Shown here piece after piece: positions 55,980 through 64,000 of a stretch of 64,000 nt of DNA. The translations under genes and the position numbers were made by a program. This DNA is from Paraburkholderia phenoliruptrix (GTDB taxonomy: Bacteria > Pseudomonadota > Gammaproteobacteria > Burkholderiales > Burkholderiaceae). The stretch is from positions 62,001 through 126,000 of the forward strand of contig NZ_JAEUAV010000003.1 in NCBI RefSeq assembly GCF_019511605.1, in the 5' to 3' direction. The notes under the pieces were generated by a model. It saw only the letters and a program-made list of their open reading frames with translations. It was not told where the DNA came from and did no database searches. Numbering within the stretch: the first letter of the stretch is position 1; every line of letters begins with the position of its first letter.

Positions 55980-58900
55980 ATGGCAAAGTTCTTTATTGAT
56001 CGCCCGATTTTTGCATGGGTGATCGCCATCATCCTGATGCTCGCGGGTATCGCGTCGGTATTCACCTTGCCGATCGCTCAATACCCGACCATCGCGCCGC
56101 CGGCTGTGCAGATCAGCGCAACCTATCCCGGCGCTTCGGCGAAGACGGTGGAAAACACCGTCACGCAGGTGATTGAGCAGCAGATGAGTGGTCTCGACCA
56201 CTTGCTGTATCTGTCGTCCACTTCGGACGACTCGGGTACGGCAACCATCACGCTGACGTTCGCGGCCGGCACCAATCCTGACATTGCGCAGGTGCAGGTG
56301 CAGAACAAGCTGCAGCTCGCCACGCCGTTGTTGCCGCAAGCCGTGCAGCAGTTGGGCACCAAGGTCACGAAGTCGAGCAGCAGCTTCCTGCTGGTCATGG
56401 CGTTCGTGTCCGAAGACGGCAGCATGAACAAGTACGACCTCGCCAACTACGTGGCGTCCAACGTGCAGGACCCGGTGAGCCGTATCGACGGCGTGGGCAC
56501 GGTCACGCTGTTCGGCTCGCAGTACGCGATGCGCATCTGGCTCGACGCGAACAAGCTCACCAACTTCGGCCTCACGCCGGTGGACGTGGAAACCGCGTTG
56601 CAGGCGCAGAACGTGCAGGTCGCGGGCGGCTCGCTCGGCGGCACGCCGTCGGTGCCGGGGCAGGTGTTGCAGGCGACCATCACGGAAGCCACGCTGCTCA
56701 ATACCCCGGAGCAGTTCGGCAACGTGCTGCTGAAGGTGAACCAGGACGGCTCGCAGGTTCGCATCAAGGACGTGGCGCGCATCGAACTGGGCGGCGAGAA
56801 CTACAACTTCGACACCAAGTACAACGGTCAGCCGACTGCCGGCTTCGGTATCCAGCTCGCCACCGGTGCAAACGCGCTGGCTACCGCAAAGGCCGTGCGC
56901 GCGAAGATCGACGAACTGTCGAAGTACTTCCCGCACGGTCTGGTCGTGAAGTATCCGTACGACACCACGCCGTTCGTGCGTCTGTCGATCGAGGAAGTGG
57001 TCAAGACGCTGCTCGAAGGCATCGTGCTGGTGTTCCTTGTCATGTACCTGTTCCTGCAGAACCTGCGGGCCACGCTGATCCCGACGATCGCCGTGCCGGT
57101 GGTGCTGCTGGGCACGTTCGCGATCATGAGCGTGGTGGGCTTCTCCATCAATACGCTGTCCATGTTCGGCCTCGTGCTGGCAATCGGCCTGCTGGTGGAC
57201 GACGCGATCGTGGTGGTGGAAAACGTCGAGCGGGTGATGGCGGAGGAGGGCTTATCGCCTCGCGAAGCTACCCGCAAGGCAATGGACCAGATTACCGGCG
57301 CGCTCGTCGGCGTGGCGCTCGTGCTGTCGGCGGTGTTCGTGCCGGTGGCGTTCTCGGGCGGTTCGGTCGGCGCCATTTACCGGCAGTTCTCGCTGACCAT
57401 CGTGGCGGCGATGGTGCTGTCCGTGCTGGTCGCGTTGATTCTGACGCCGGCCTTGTGCGCGACGATCCTCAAGCCGATTCCGCAAGGTCATCACGAAGAG
57501 AAGAAGGGCTTCTTCGGCTGGTTCAACCGCACCTTCAACAAGAGCCGCGACAAGTACCACTCGGGCGTGCACCACGTGATCAAGCGCTCGGGCCGCTGGC
57601 TCATCATCTATATGGTGGTGATCGTCGCGGTGGGTCTGCTGTTCGTACGCCTGCCGAAGTCGTTCCTGCCGGACGAAGACCAGGGCACGATGTTCGTGCT
57701 GGTGCAAACGCCGTCGGGCTCGACGCAGGAAACCACGGCGCGCGCGCTGAAGGACGTGTCCGACTACCTGCTCAACAGCGAAAAGGCGATTGTCGAATCC
57801 ACCTTCACGGTGAACGGCTTCAGCTTCGCGGGCCGCGGTCAGAACGCCGGTCTGGTGTTCGTGCGGATGAAGGACTACGCGCAGCGTCAGCACGCGGACG
57901 AAAAGGTGCAGGCGCTGGTGGGCCGTCTTTTCATGCACTTCGGCAGCTATAAGGGCGCGCTGGTGTATCCGGTGAATCCGCCGTCCATTCCGGAACTCGG
58001 TACGGCTGCGGGTTTCGACTTCGAGCTGCAGGACCGCGCGGGTGTGGGCCACGAAAAGCTGATGGAAGCGCGCAACATGCTGCTCGGCATGGCCGCGAAA
58101 GATCCGACGCTCGCGCAGGTGCGTCCGAACGGCCTGAACGACACGCCGCAGTTCAAGATCAATATCGACCACGAGAAGGCGTCCGCGCTCGGTGTGTCGC
58201 TCTCTGCAATCGACCAGACGTTCTCGATTGCATGGGCGTCGCAGTACGTGAACAACTTCCTCGATACCGACGGCCGGATCAAGAAGGTCTACCTGCAGGG
58301 CGATGCACCGTTCCGCATGAAGCCTGAAGACCTGAGCGCCTGGTACGTGCGCAACACGGCCGGAGGCATGGTGCCGTTCACGTCGTTCGCAAGCGGGGAG
58401 TGGACCTACGGGTCGCCGAAGCTCGAGCGCTACAACGGTATTTCGGCGGTGGAAATTCAGGGCGCGGCTGCGCCGGGCAAGTCGACGGGGCAGGCGATGT
58501 CGGCCATGGAAGCGCTCGTGGCGAAGCTGCCCGCGGGTATCGGCTACGAGTGGACGGGTCTGTCGCTGCAGGAGCGTCAGTCGGGTTCGCAGGCGCCGAT
58601 CCTGTACGGCATCTCGATCCTCGTCGTGTTCCTGTGTCTCGCGGCGCTGTATGAAAGCTGGTCGATTCCGTTCTCGGTGATCATGGTCGTGCCGCTCGGC
58701 GTGATCGGCGCACTGTTGGCCGCGACGCTGCGCGGGCTCGAAAACGACGTGTTCTTCCAAGTCGGTCTTCTGACCACGGTGGGCTTGTCGGCGAAAAACG
58801 CGATTCTGATCGTGGAGTTCGCGCGCGAGTTGCAGCAGGGTGAAGGCATGGGGCCGATCGAGGCCGCGCTGGAAGCGGCGCGTCTGCGGTTGCGCCCGAT

Positions 58901-59174
58901 CCTGATGACCTCGCTCGCGTTCATTCTCGGCGTGATGCCGCTCGCGATCAGCAACGGCGCCGGCTCGGCGAGCCAGCATGCAATCGGCACGGGCGTGATC
59001 GGCGGCATGTTGACGGCCACGTTCCTCGCGATCTTCATGATCCCGATGTTCTTCGTCGTGATCCGCGCGAAGTTCGGCGGCGAAAAGGAAGACCCGGATG
59101 AGGCGCTTGCACACTACAACCAGCACCATCCGCATGATCCGGACAGCAATGGCTCGGGCAAGGACGGACATTGA
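55980..59174 (+). CDS. bpeB: RND efflux transporter (AcrB/BpeB), HAE1 family
   Basis: A 1064-residue hydrophobic/amphiphilic efflux pump. It has [38 protein letters not shown] at the N-terminus, the helix-4 proton-relay pair in [20 protein letters not shown], and the [18 protein letters not shown] segment in helix 10-11. It exports drugs and signal molecules from the inner membrane and periplasm. The stop is 1 base before the outer-membrane gene. Confidence 0.96.
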   Translation: MAKFFIDRPIFAWVIAIILMLAGIASVFTLPIAQYPTIAPPAVQISATYPGASAKTVENTVTQVIEQQMSGLDHLLYLSSTSDDSGTATITLTFAAGTNPDIAQVQVQNKLQLATPLLPQAVQQLGTKVTKSSSSFLLVMAFVSEDGSMNKYDLANYVASNVQDPVSRIDGVGTVTLFGSQYAMRIWLDANKLTNFGLTPVDVETALQAQNVQVAGGSLGGTPSVPGQVLQATITEATLLNTPEQFGNVLLKVNQDGSQVRIKDVARIELGGENYNFDTKYNGQPTAGFGIQLATGANALATAKAVRAKIDELSKYFPHGLVVKYPYDTTPFVRLSIEEVVKTLLEGIVLVFLVMYLFLQNLRATLIPTIAVPVVLLGTFAIMSVVGFSINTLSMFGLVLAIGLLVDDAIVVVENVERVMAEEGLSPREATRKAMDQITGALVGVALVLSAVFVPVAFSGGSVGAIYRQFSLTIVAAMVLSVLVALILTPALCATILKPIPQGHHEEKKGFFGWFNRTFNKSRDKYHSGVHHVIKRSGRWLIIYMVVIVAVGLLFVRLPKSFLPDEDQGTMFVLVQTPSGSTQETTARALKDVSDYLLNSEKAIVESTFTVNGFSFAGRGQNAGLVFVRMKDYAQRQHADEKVQALVGRLFMHFGSYKGALVYPVNPPSIPELGTAAGFDFELQDRAGVGHEKLMEARNMLLGMAAKDPTLAQVRPNGLNDTPQFKINIDHEKASALGVSLSAIDQTFSIAWASQYVNNFLDTDGRIKKVYLQGDAPFRMKPEDLSAWYVRNTAGGMVPFTSFASGEWTYGSPKLERYNGISAVEIQGAAAPGKSTGQAMSAMEALVAKLPAGIGYEWTGLSLQERQSGSQAPILYGISILVVFLCLAALYESWSIPFSVIMVVPLGVIGALLAATLRGLENDVFFQVGLLTTVGLSAKNAILIVEFARELQQGEGMGPIEAALEAARLRLRPILMTSLAFILGVMPLAISNGAGSASQHAIGTGVIGGMLTATFLAIFMIPMFFVVIRAKFGGEKEDPDEALAHYNQHHPHDPDSNGSGKDGH

Positions 59175-59175
59175 G

Positions 59176-60705
59176 ATGCAAAAACACTCTTTGATTGCAG
59201 TAGCGGTCGCGCTCTTCGCCGCCGGTTGCACGATGGCGCCGAAGTACGAGCGCCCCGCCCCGCCGGTATCGAGCACGTTCCCGACCGGGGGCGTGTATGC
59301 AACGCAGCCGGGCGCGACGCAGCCGGGCGGGGCCGGGGCGCGCAGCGCCAACGGTCAGGCCGCGGCGGATATCGGCTGGCGCGACTTCTTCGTCGATCCG
59401 CGCATGCAGCGGTTGATCGAAATCGCGCTGAAGAACAACCGCGATCTGCGCGTGTCCGTGCTGAACATGCAGGCGTCGCAGGCGCAGTTCCGCATCGTTC
59501 GCGCGGGTCTGCTGCCGACGCTCGACGCCGCGGCTTCGCAAAGCAAATCGCGCACGCCCAAAGACCTGTCGGTGTTCGGCAATACGATTTCCAATTCGTA
59601 TTCGGTCGGGCTGAATGCTTCGTGGGAAATCGACTTTTTCGGGCGCATTCAAAGCCTGAAGGACCAGGCGTTGGCGCAGTATCTGGCCACGGCTCAGGCA
59701 CGCAAGGCGGCTGAAATCGCGCTGGTTTCGCAGGTCGCGAATCAGTATCTGACGGTGCTCGAACTCGACGATCTGCTGAAAGTCACGCAAAACACGCTGA
59801 AGACGGCCGAGGAGTCGTATCGCATTACGAAGCTGCAGTTCGACAACGGCACGGGTTCCGAACTCGATCTGCGCCAGGCGCAGACCGTGGTTGAGCAAGC
59901 GGGCGCGAACCTGCAGTCGCAGGCGCGCCTGCGCGCTCAGGCCGAGAACGCGCTCGTGCTGCTGCTTGGCGAGCCCTTGCCCGCCGATCTGCCGCCGGGG
60001 CTCACGTTGAGCGACCAGAACCTCCTCACGGATATTCCGGCGGGCTTGCCGTCCGATCTGCTGACGCGGCGTCCCGACATCATGGAGGCCGAAGAGAATC
60101 TGCTGGCGGCCAACGCGAATATCGGCGCGGCGCGTGCGGCGTTCTTCCCGAAGGTTTCGCTCACGGGCAGCTTCGGCACGCTGAGTCCGACGCTCGGCGG
60201 ACTGTTCAAGCCGGGATCGGCCGCCTGGAGCTTCGCGCCGTCCATCACACTGCCGATTTTCGAAGGCGGCCAGAACAAGGCCAACCTCGACCTCGCCAAC
60301 ATCCAGAAGAACGCCCAGATCGCCACGTATGAAAAGGCGATCCAGACGGCCTTCCGCGAAGTGGCGGACGCGCTGGCCGCGCGCGGCACGTACGATCAGC
60401 AGATCCAGTCGCTCGAGCGCAATACGTTCGCGCAGCAGCGCCGGCTCGATCTGTCGAACCTGCGTTATACGAATGGCGTCGACAGCTACCTGTCGGTGCT
60501 GACCGCCCAGACCGATCTGTACTCGTCGCAGCAGTCGCTGATCACCGCGCGCATGGAGCGTTTGCAAAACCTGGTGACGCTGTACCAGGCGCTCGGCGGC
60601 GGCTGGATCGAGCATAGCGGCGACCAGCCGCGTCCGGCCGATGCTCCCGTCGACTACGGCGCGGCAAGCGCGCCGGCGGCGGCGTCGGCCGCTACCGCGG
60701 GTTGA
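59176..60705 (+). CDS. oprB: RND outer-membrane channel (OprM/OprB, NodT family)
   Basis: A 509-residue outer-membrane efflux lipoprotein. The lipobox is FAAGC, and the mature protein begins TMAPKYERPAPP. The family repeats include IGWRDFFVDPRMQRLIEIALKNNRDLRVSVLNMQASQAQFRI and RRPDIMEAEENLLAANANIGAARAAFFPKVSLTGSFG. It forms the trimeric exit duct. The start lies 1 base after the pump stop. The C-terminal 20 residues are Ala-rich. A strong terminator follows. Confidence 0.94.
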   Translation: MQKHSLIAVAVALFAAGCTMAPKYERPAPPVSSTFPTGGVYATQPGATQPGGAGARSANGQAAADIGWRDFFVDPRMQRLIEIALKNNRDLRVSVLNMQASQAQFRIVRAGLLPTLDAAASQSKSRTPKDLSVFGNTISNSYSVGLNASWEIDFFGRIQSLKDQALAQYLATAQARKAAEIALVSQVANQYLTVLELDDLLKVTQNTLKTAEESYRITKLQFDNGTGSELDLRQAQTVVEQAGANLQSQARLRAQAENALVLLLGEPLPADLPPGLTLSDQNLLTDIPAGLPSDLLTRRPDIMEAEENLLAANANIGAARAAFFPKVSLTGSFGTLSPTLGGLFKPGSAAWSFAPSITLPIFEGGQNKANLDLANIQKNAQIATYEKAIQTAFREVADALAARGTYDQQIQSLERNTFAQQRRLDLSNLRYTNGVDSYLSVLTAQTDLYSSQQSLITARMERLQNLVTLYQALGGGWIEHSGDQPRPADAPVDYGAASAPAAASAATAG

Positions 60706-60749
60706 GCGTCGCGATAGTCGACGCGTAGGTTGGTCGACACGTAGGCAAC

Positions 60750-60779
60750 AAAAACGCCACGGCATGCCGTGGCGTTTTT
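60750..60779 (+). terminator. Perfect-stem bidirectional terminator after oprB
   Basis: A fully palindromic 30-bp sequence: five A, CGCCACGGCA, TGCCGTGGCG, five T. It can end the efflux operon and, from the other side, the converging permease gene. Confidence 0.9.
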
Positions 60780-60800
60780 CTTTGCGGCGACCTGCAGCTA

Positions 60801-60840
60801 ACAAGAGCCAACAGCGGCCAACAGCGGCCAACAGTAGCCT
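60801..60840 (+). repeat. 10-bp tandem repeat after oprB
   Basis: Four units based on ACAGCGGCCA: two exact central copies (60811-60830) with a variant on each side. It lies in the gap between convergent genes. Confidence 0.85.
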
Positions 60841-60900
60841 GACTCGCAAGCTTCGGATGGCCTGCGGCGCCTCGCCGTCACCCGCCTTCCGACAAAAACC

Positions 60901-62310
60901 TCAGTGCAGATCCGCTGCACGCAGCATCTCGTCGCGCTTCGGTTCCTGAGCGGCGCGACCGTCGAAATCATGGCCTGCCTTGCGGATTTCGCACCGCGCC
61001 TTTTTCTCGCTTTTGACGCCGTTGAAAATCAGATTCAGCACCACCGCGGACACCGAAGCCAGCAGAATCCCGCTGTGCAATAGCGGCGACAGCGCGGCAG
61101 GCAGCCTCGCAAAAAAGTGCGGCGATACCACCGGCACGAGCCCCAGCCCGATACTCACAGCGACGATAAAGAGGTTGTGGTGATTTTTCACGAAGTCCAC
61201 TTTCGACAGCACCTTGATGCCGTTGGCGGCCACCATGCCGAACATCACAATGCCCGCGCCGCCGAGCACGAAGGCCGGCACGGAGGCGACGACCTGCGCC
61301 ATCTTCGGAAAGAGGCCGAGCAGCACGAGAATCACGCCGCCCATGGCGCACACAAACCGGCTCTTCACGCCCGTCACGCCAATGAGGCCGACGTTCTGCG
61401 AAAACGACGTATGCGGAAACGAGTTGAAGATGCCGCCGATCAGCGTGCCCAAACCGTCCACGCGCAGACCGCGCACCAGCGTTTTCTGATCGACCGGCCG
61501 GTCCACCATATCGCCGACCGCGAGGAACATGCCCGTCGATTCGATGAACGTGACGAACATCACGGTGACCATGGTGGCAATGGAAAGCGGATCGAAGTGC
61601 GGCAGGCCGAAGTGAAACGGCATCACAATGCCGACCCACGGCGCATGCGTGACGCCGTCCATGTCGACGCGCCCAAGCGCGAGCGCGATCACAAAACCCG
61701 CGACAATGCCGAGCAGCACCGAAATGTTGGCGAGAAAACCTTTGGCGAACTTGTTGATGAGCAGAATCAGCATCAACACGATCAGCGACAAGCCCAGGTA
61801 GACCGGATTGCCGTAGTCGGGATTGCCCACGCCGCCGGCGGCCCAGTTGATGCCGACGCCCATCAGCGACAAGCCGATCACCGAGATCACCACGCCGATC
61901 ACGACGGGCGGGAAGAAGCGCAGCAGTTTGCCGACGGCCGGCGCGAGCAGAATGCCGATGACGCCCGCGGCGATGGTCGAGCCGAAAATGTCGAGAATGC
62001 CGAGCGAAGGATTCGTGCCGATGGCGACCATCGGACCGACCGCCGCGAACGTGCAGCCCATGATGACCGGCAGACGGATGCCGAAGATGCACAGGCCGAG
62101 CGTCTGGATCAGGGTGGCGATGCCGCAGGAAAACAGATCGGCGCTGATCAGAAATGCGATCTGGTCTTTCGGCAGCTTGAGCGCCGCGCCGACGATCAGC
62201 GGCACGGCAACGGCGCCGGCGTACATCACCAGCACGTGCTGAATGCCGAGGGTAAGCAACTGGCCCGCGGGCAGCCGCTCGTCGCACGGGTGAACCGTGT
62301 TCGCTTGCAT
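60901..62310 (-). CDS. NCS2-family nucleobase permease (xanthine/uric acid type)
   Basis: A 469-residue transporter with about 14 hydrophobic segments. Family marks are PAGQLLTLGIQHVLVMYAGAVAVPLIVG, the CTFAAVGPMVAIG segment, TFIESTGMFLAVGDMV, and SFSQNVGLIGVTGVKSRF (the QNxGxxxxT motif). The sequence looks closer to xanthine or urate transporters than to UraA. The ATG at 62310 follows GGAGAG; another ATG at 62328 is possible. The final 30 residues are charged. It is divergent from xylB. Confidence 0.9.
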   Translation of the reverse strand: MQANTVHPCDERLPAGQLLTLGIQHVLVMYAGAVAVPLIVGAALKLPKDQIAFLISADLFSCGIATLIQTLGLCIFGIRLPVIMGCTFAAVGPMVAIGTNPSLGILDIFGSTIAAGVIGILLAPAVGKLLRFFPPVVIGVVISVIGLSLMGVGINWAAGGVGNPDYGNPVYLGLSLIVLMLILLINKFAKGFLANISVLLGIVAGFVIALALGRVDMDGVTHAPWVGIVMPFHFGLPHFDPLSIATMVTVMFVTFIESTGMFLAVGDMVDRPVDQKTLVRGLRVDGLGTLIGGIFNSFPHTSFSQNVGLIGVTGVKSRFVCAMGGVILVLLGLFPKMAQVVASVPAFVLGGAGIVMFGMVAANGIKVLSKVDFVKNHHNLFIVAVSIGLGLVPVVSPHFFARLPAALSPLLHSGILLASVSAVVLNLIFNGVKSEKKARCEIRKAGHDFDGRAAQEPKRDEMLRAADLH

Positions 62311-62803
62311 AACGTCTCTCTCCACCATCGAGTTTTGGGATGGACTCCAAGGTATCGGGGACGAAAAAGCGCAACAAGCCCGCTGGCGCCTATTCCGGCA
62401 TTCCCGGTGACGATATGGGTAGCTCTTTGCGCAAGCGCCAAATCGACGCAGGCCGAGGCGCGAACGGCGGGCAGCCCTGTGCGGCTGCGCCGCGCCGACG
62501 GCCGCACCGCGTGCCCGAGCCGCAGCAATATATGTGAGAATGGATGCGACGTATCCGGCCTCGCGCATAGTCGTGTTTTCCAGCGCAGCTCCGCGGGGCG
62601 GGGTTAACCCGCGATCCGCGGCCTGGCCGGCTCCCGGCCGTATGGCTTTGCAGAGCGCACACGGGGCGCGAAAATACGCGCTCGCCGTATCTTCGGCACG
62701 GTTGGTCGTGTCTATTCTTCTTCGTGCCGGTGCTTTCTGCCGGTGCTTTCTGCCGGTGCTTCGTGCTAGTTTTCCGCGCTCTAACCGATCCCCCTTATCG
62801 CTC
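62311..62803. other. Divergent intergenic region with a 13-bp repeat
   Basis: This 493-bp stretch between the permease and xylB holds no supported gene. Its one clear feature is a tandem repeat of GCCGGTGCTTTCT, just under three copies at 62726-62763, about 40 bp before the xylB start. I saw no recognisable riboswitch in the permease leader. Confidence 0.7.
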
Positions 62804-64000
62804 ATGAGTTTTCTCGGCATCGACCTCGGCACGGGTTCCCTGAAAGTCGCGATCATCGATCAACACGGCCACGAGCAGGCGGTCGCGAGCGTCGCTTATG
62901 CGCTCGAGACGCCGCATGCCGGCTGGGCCGAAACCTCGGTCGACACATGGTGGCGCGCGCTCACCGAAGCTGCGGCGCGCTTGCCCGAAGCGTTGCGTCG
63001 CGAAGTGAAGGCGATCGGCTTTTCCGGGCAGATGCATGGCGTCGTGCTGATCGACGAAGCGGGCAGGGCGGTGCGGCCCGCGATGCTGTGGCCCGACACG
63101 CGCGCGCTCGATCTGCTCGACGCTTGGCCCGAACCGCAACCGAACCCGGTTGCGCCCGGCATGGCGGGTCCGTTGCTGCGCTGGATCGTGCAACACGAGC
63201 CAGAGTCCGCGCGTCGCACACGCTGGGCGCTGCAGCCGAAAGACTGGCTGCGCGTCGCGCTCGGCGGCGCCGTTGCCACCGATCCTTCCGACGCCTGCGC
63301 GACCGCGCTCGCCGACCCGGACGGCACATGGAACGCGGCGCTGCTCGAGCGGCTAGGCGTGGCCCGCGAGTGGTTCGCGCCCGTGGGACCGGCGTATGCG
63401 GCCGCGGGCGTGCTGTCCGGCGACGCGGCGCAGGCGCTGGGTCTGCGTGCAGGCATCGTGCTCGCAACCGGCGCTGCGGATACGCCGTGCGCCGCACTCG
63501 GCAGCGGCCTTGCAAACGACGGCGACGCGCTTCTCACCACCGGCACCGGCGGCCAGATCGTCGTGATCGCCGAGCACGAGCCCGCGGCTGTCAGGGGCTT
63601 GCATCGCTATCGGGCGGCGAGCGATCACTGGTATCGGATGGCTGCGATGCAGAACGTCGGCATTGCACTGGAGCGCGCGCGCGGGTGGCTGTCGTATGAG
63701 TGGGCGGCCGCGTATGACGATGCGTTCGGCGCGGGCGCGAGCTTCGCTACGCCGCTCGACACGGATAAGCATGTGAACATAGCCGCAGTTGCGGCCACGG
63801 CAGCAAGCGGGCCAGCAAGCCCGACCGCAACCCCGACCGCAAGCCGGCCCACAGCCGCACCGCTGACCTTCTTGCCCTACCTGAGCGGCGAGCGCACGCC
63901 GTGGCTCAATCCGTCGGCGCGCGGCGGCTGGCTCGGGCTCGCGCTCGACCACACGCGCGGCGCGATGATGCGCGCGGCATTCGAGGGCGTCGCTTTTTCG
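62804..64000 (+). CDS. xylB: Xylulokinase (FGGY family), C-terminus cut by the window
   Basis: The first 399 residues of a sugar kinase. It has the phosphate-1 site FLGIDLGTGSLKVAIID, the substrate segment IGFSGQMHGVVLID, and ATGAADTPCAALGSGL and TTGTGG. It phosphorylates D-xylulose for the pentose phosphate pathway. A low-complexity insert of about 28 residues (327-355, Ala/Thr/Pro/Ser) precedes TFLPYLSGERTPWLNP, where other members have a short loop. The start MSFLGIDLG has no strong ribosome site. The frame is open to the last base. Confidence 0.92.
   Translation, partial: MSFLGIDLGTGSLKVAIIDQHGHEQAVASVAYALETPHAGWAETSVDTWWRALTEAAARLPEALRREVKAIGFSGQMHGVVLIDEAGRAVRPAMLWPDTRALDLLDAWPEPQPNPVAPGMAGPLLRWIVQHEPESARRTRWALQPKDWLRVALGGAVATDPSDACATALADPDGTWNAALLERLGVAREWFAPVGPAYAAAGVLSGDAAQALGLRAGIVLATGAADTPCAALGSGLANDGDALLTTGTGGQIVVIAEHEPAAVRGLHRYRAASDHWYRMAAMQNVGIALERARGWLSYEWAAAYDDAFGAGASFATPLDTDKHVNIAAVAATAASGPASPTATPTASRPTAAPLTFLPYLSGERTPWLNPSARGGWLGLALDHTRGAMMRAAFEGVAFS

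Noticed and set aside
54756..56936. A 726-codon open frame on the minus strand opposite the efflux genes
   Set aside because: It lies opposite two clearly real genes and encodes a His/Arg/Val-rich product without any family signature. Long antisense frames are common at this GC content.
57252..60849. Two further long minus-strand frames (699 and 604 codons) opposite the pump and outer-membrane genes
   Set aside because: They mirror the third-position GC bias of the sense genes and have no start signals or recognisable domains.
62311..62560. A purine or xanthine riboswitch in the permease leader
   Set aside because: I could not match the leader to any known purine-binding RNA core. A covariance-model search would settle it.
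61117..62607. A 496-codon plus-strand frame opposite the NCS2 permease
   Set aside because: The product is a His/Asp/Gln/Arg-rich artefact typical of the antisense of membrane-protein genes.

Overview
The window is about 64 kb of high-GC chromosome from a Burkholderiales bacterium, most likely Paraburkholderia or a close Burkholderia relative. The evidence is strong third-position GC bias, the recA-recX-DUF2889-sucC-sucD gene order, a pilin gene next to a PglL-type O-oligosaccharyltransferase, the ilvE/zinc-finger/waaF block, pgk-pyk-fba followed by purC-purE-purK, and a BpeAB-OprB-like efflux operon. It reads as core chromosome. I see no phage, IS element, integrase, plasmid gene or CRISPR array. 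Both ends cut genes: a triheme cytochrome c on the left and a xylulokinase on the right.

Layout. 0-4.3 kb: a cytochrome c pair (-), copC-copD (+) and two small unknown genes (-). 4.7-9.5 kb: dgoD with a divergent GntR regulator, an EmrB-type exporter with a divergent MarR regulator, a small secreted protein and a tRNA with anticodon CAT. 9.5-13.9 kb: an MHS-family transporter with a large loop insertion, then a histidine kinase/response regulator pair. 14-20.3 kb: recA with an SOS box, recX, a DUF2889 gene, sucCD and a TerC-family protein. 20.4-25.9 kb: a type IV pilin, pglL, moaC and a BepA-like metalloprotease. 25.9-32 kb: a three-gene hydrolase operon, waaF, a zinc-finger protein, ilvE and azlCD. 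32.3-41 kb: pgk, pyk, fba, purC, purE, purK and a Sua5-type tRNA modification enzyme. 41-45.3 kb: a GDSL lipoprotein, a sterol-desaturase-like hydroxylase and dacB. 45.8-51.5 kb: a second two-component system, an HtrA/DegP protease behind a PmrA-like box, and three small genes. 51.7-64 kb: an AraC/GlxA regulator, an isochorismatase-like hydrolase, TetR plus an RND efflux operon, an NCS2 permease and xylB.

How the genes work together. Lower glycolysis (pgk, pyk, fba), the TCA step sucCD and purine synthesis (purC, purE, purK) form same-strand runs. Two efflux systems and one sugar-acid catabolic gene sit beside divergent regulators, each with a palindrome between the genes. The second two-component system lies directly upstream of a periplasmic protease whose promoter carries a PmrA-type direct repeat, which suggests an envelope-stress circuit.

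The most unusual property is structural. Short tandem repeats (6-13 bp) recur at about a dozen places, both between genes and inside genes. Several conserved proteins carry low-complexity segments: the RecX N-terminus, a response regulator C-terminus, the xylulokinase interior, the BepA N-terminus, and possibly the pyruvate kinase N-terminus. I did not find a convincing new multi-gene system. The best leads are these repeats and extensions, the MHS transporter loop, the possible pyruvate kinase extension, and several palindromic operators.
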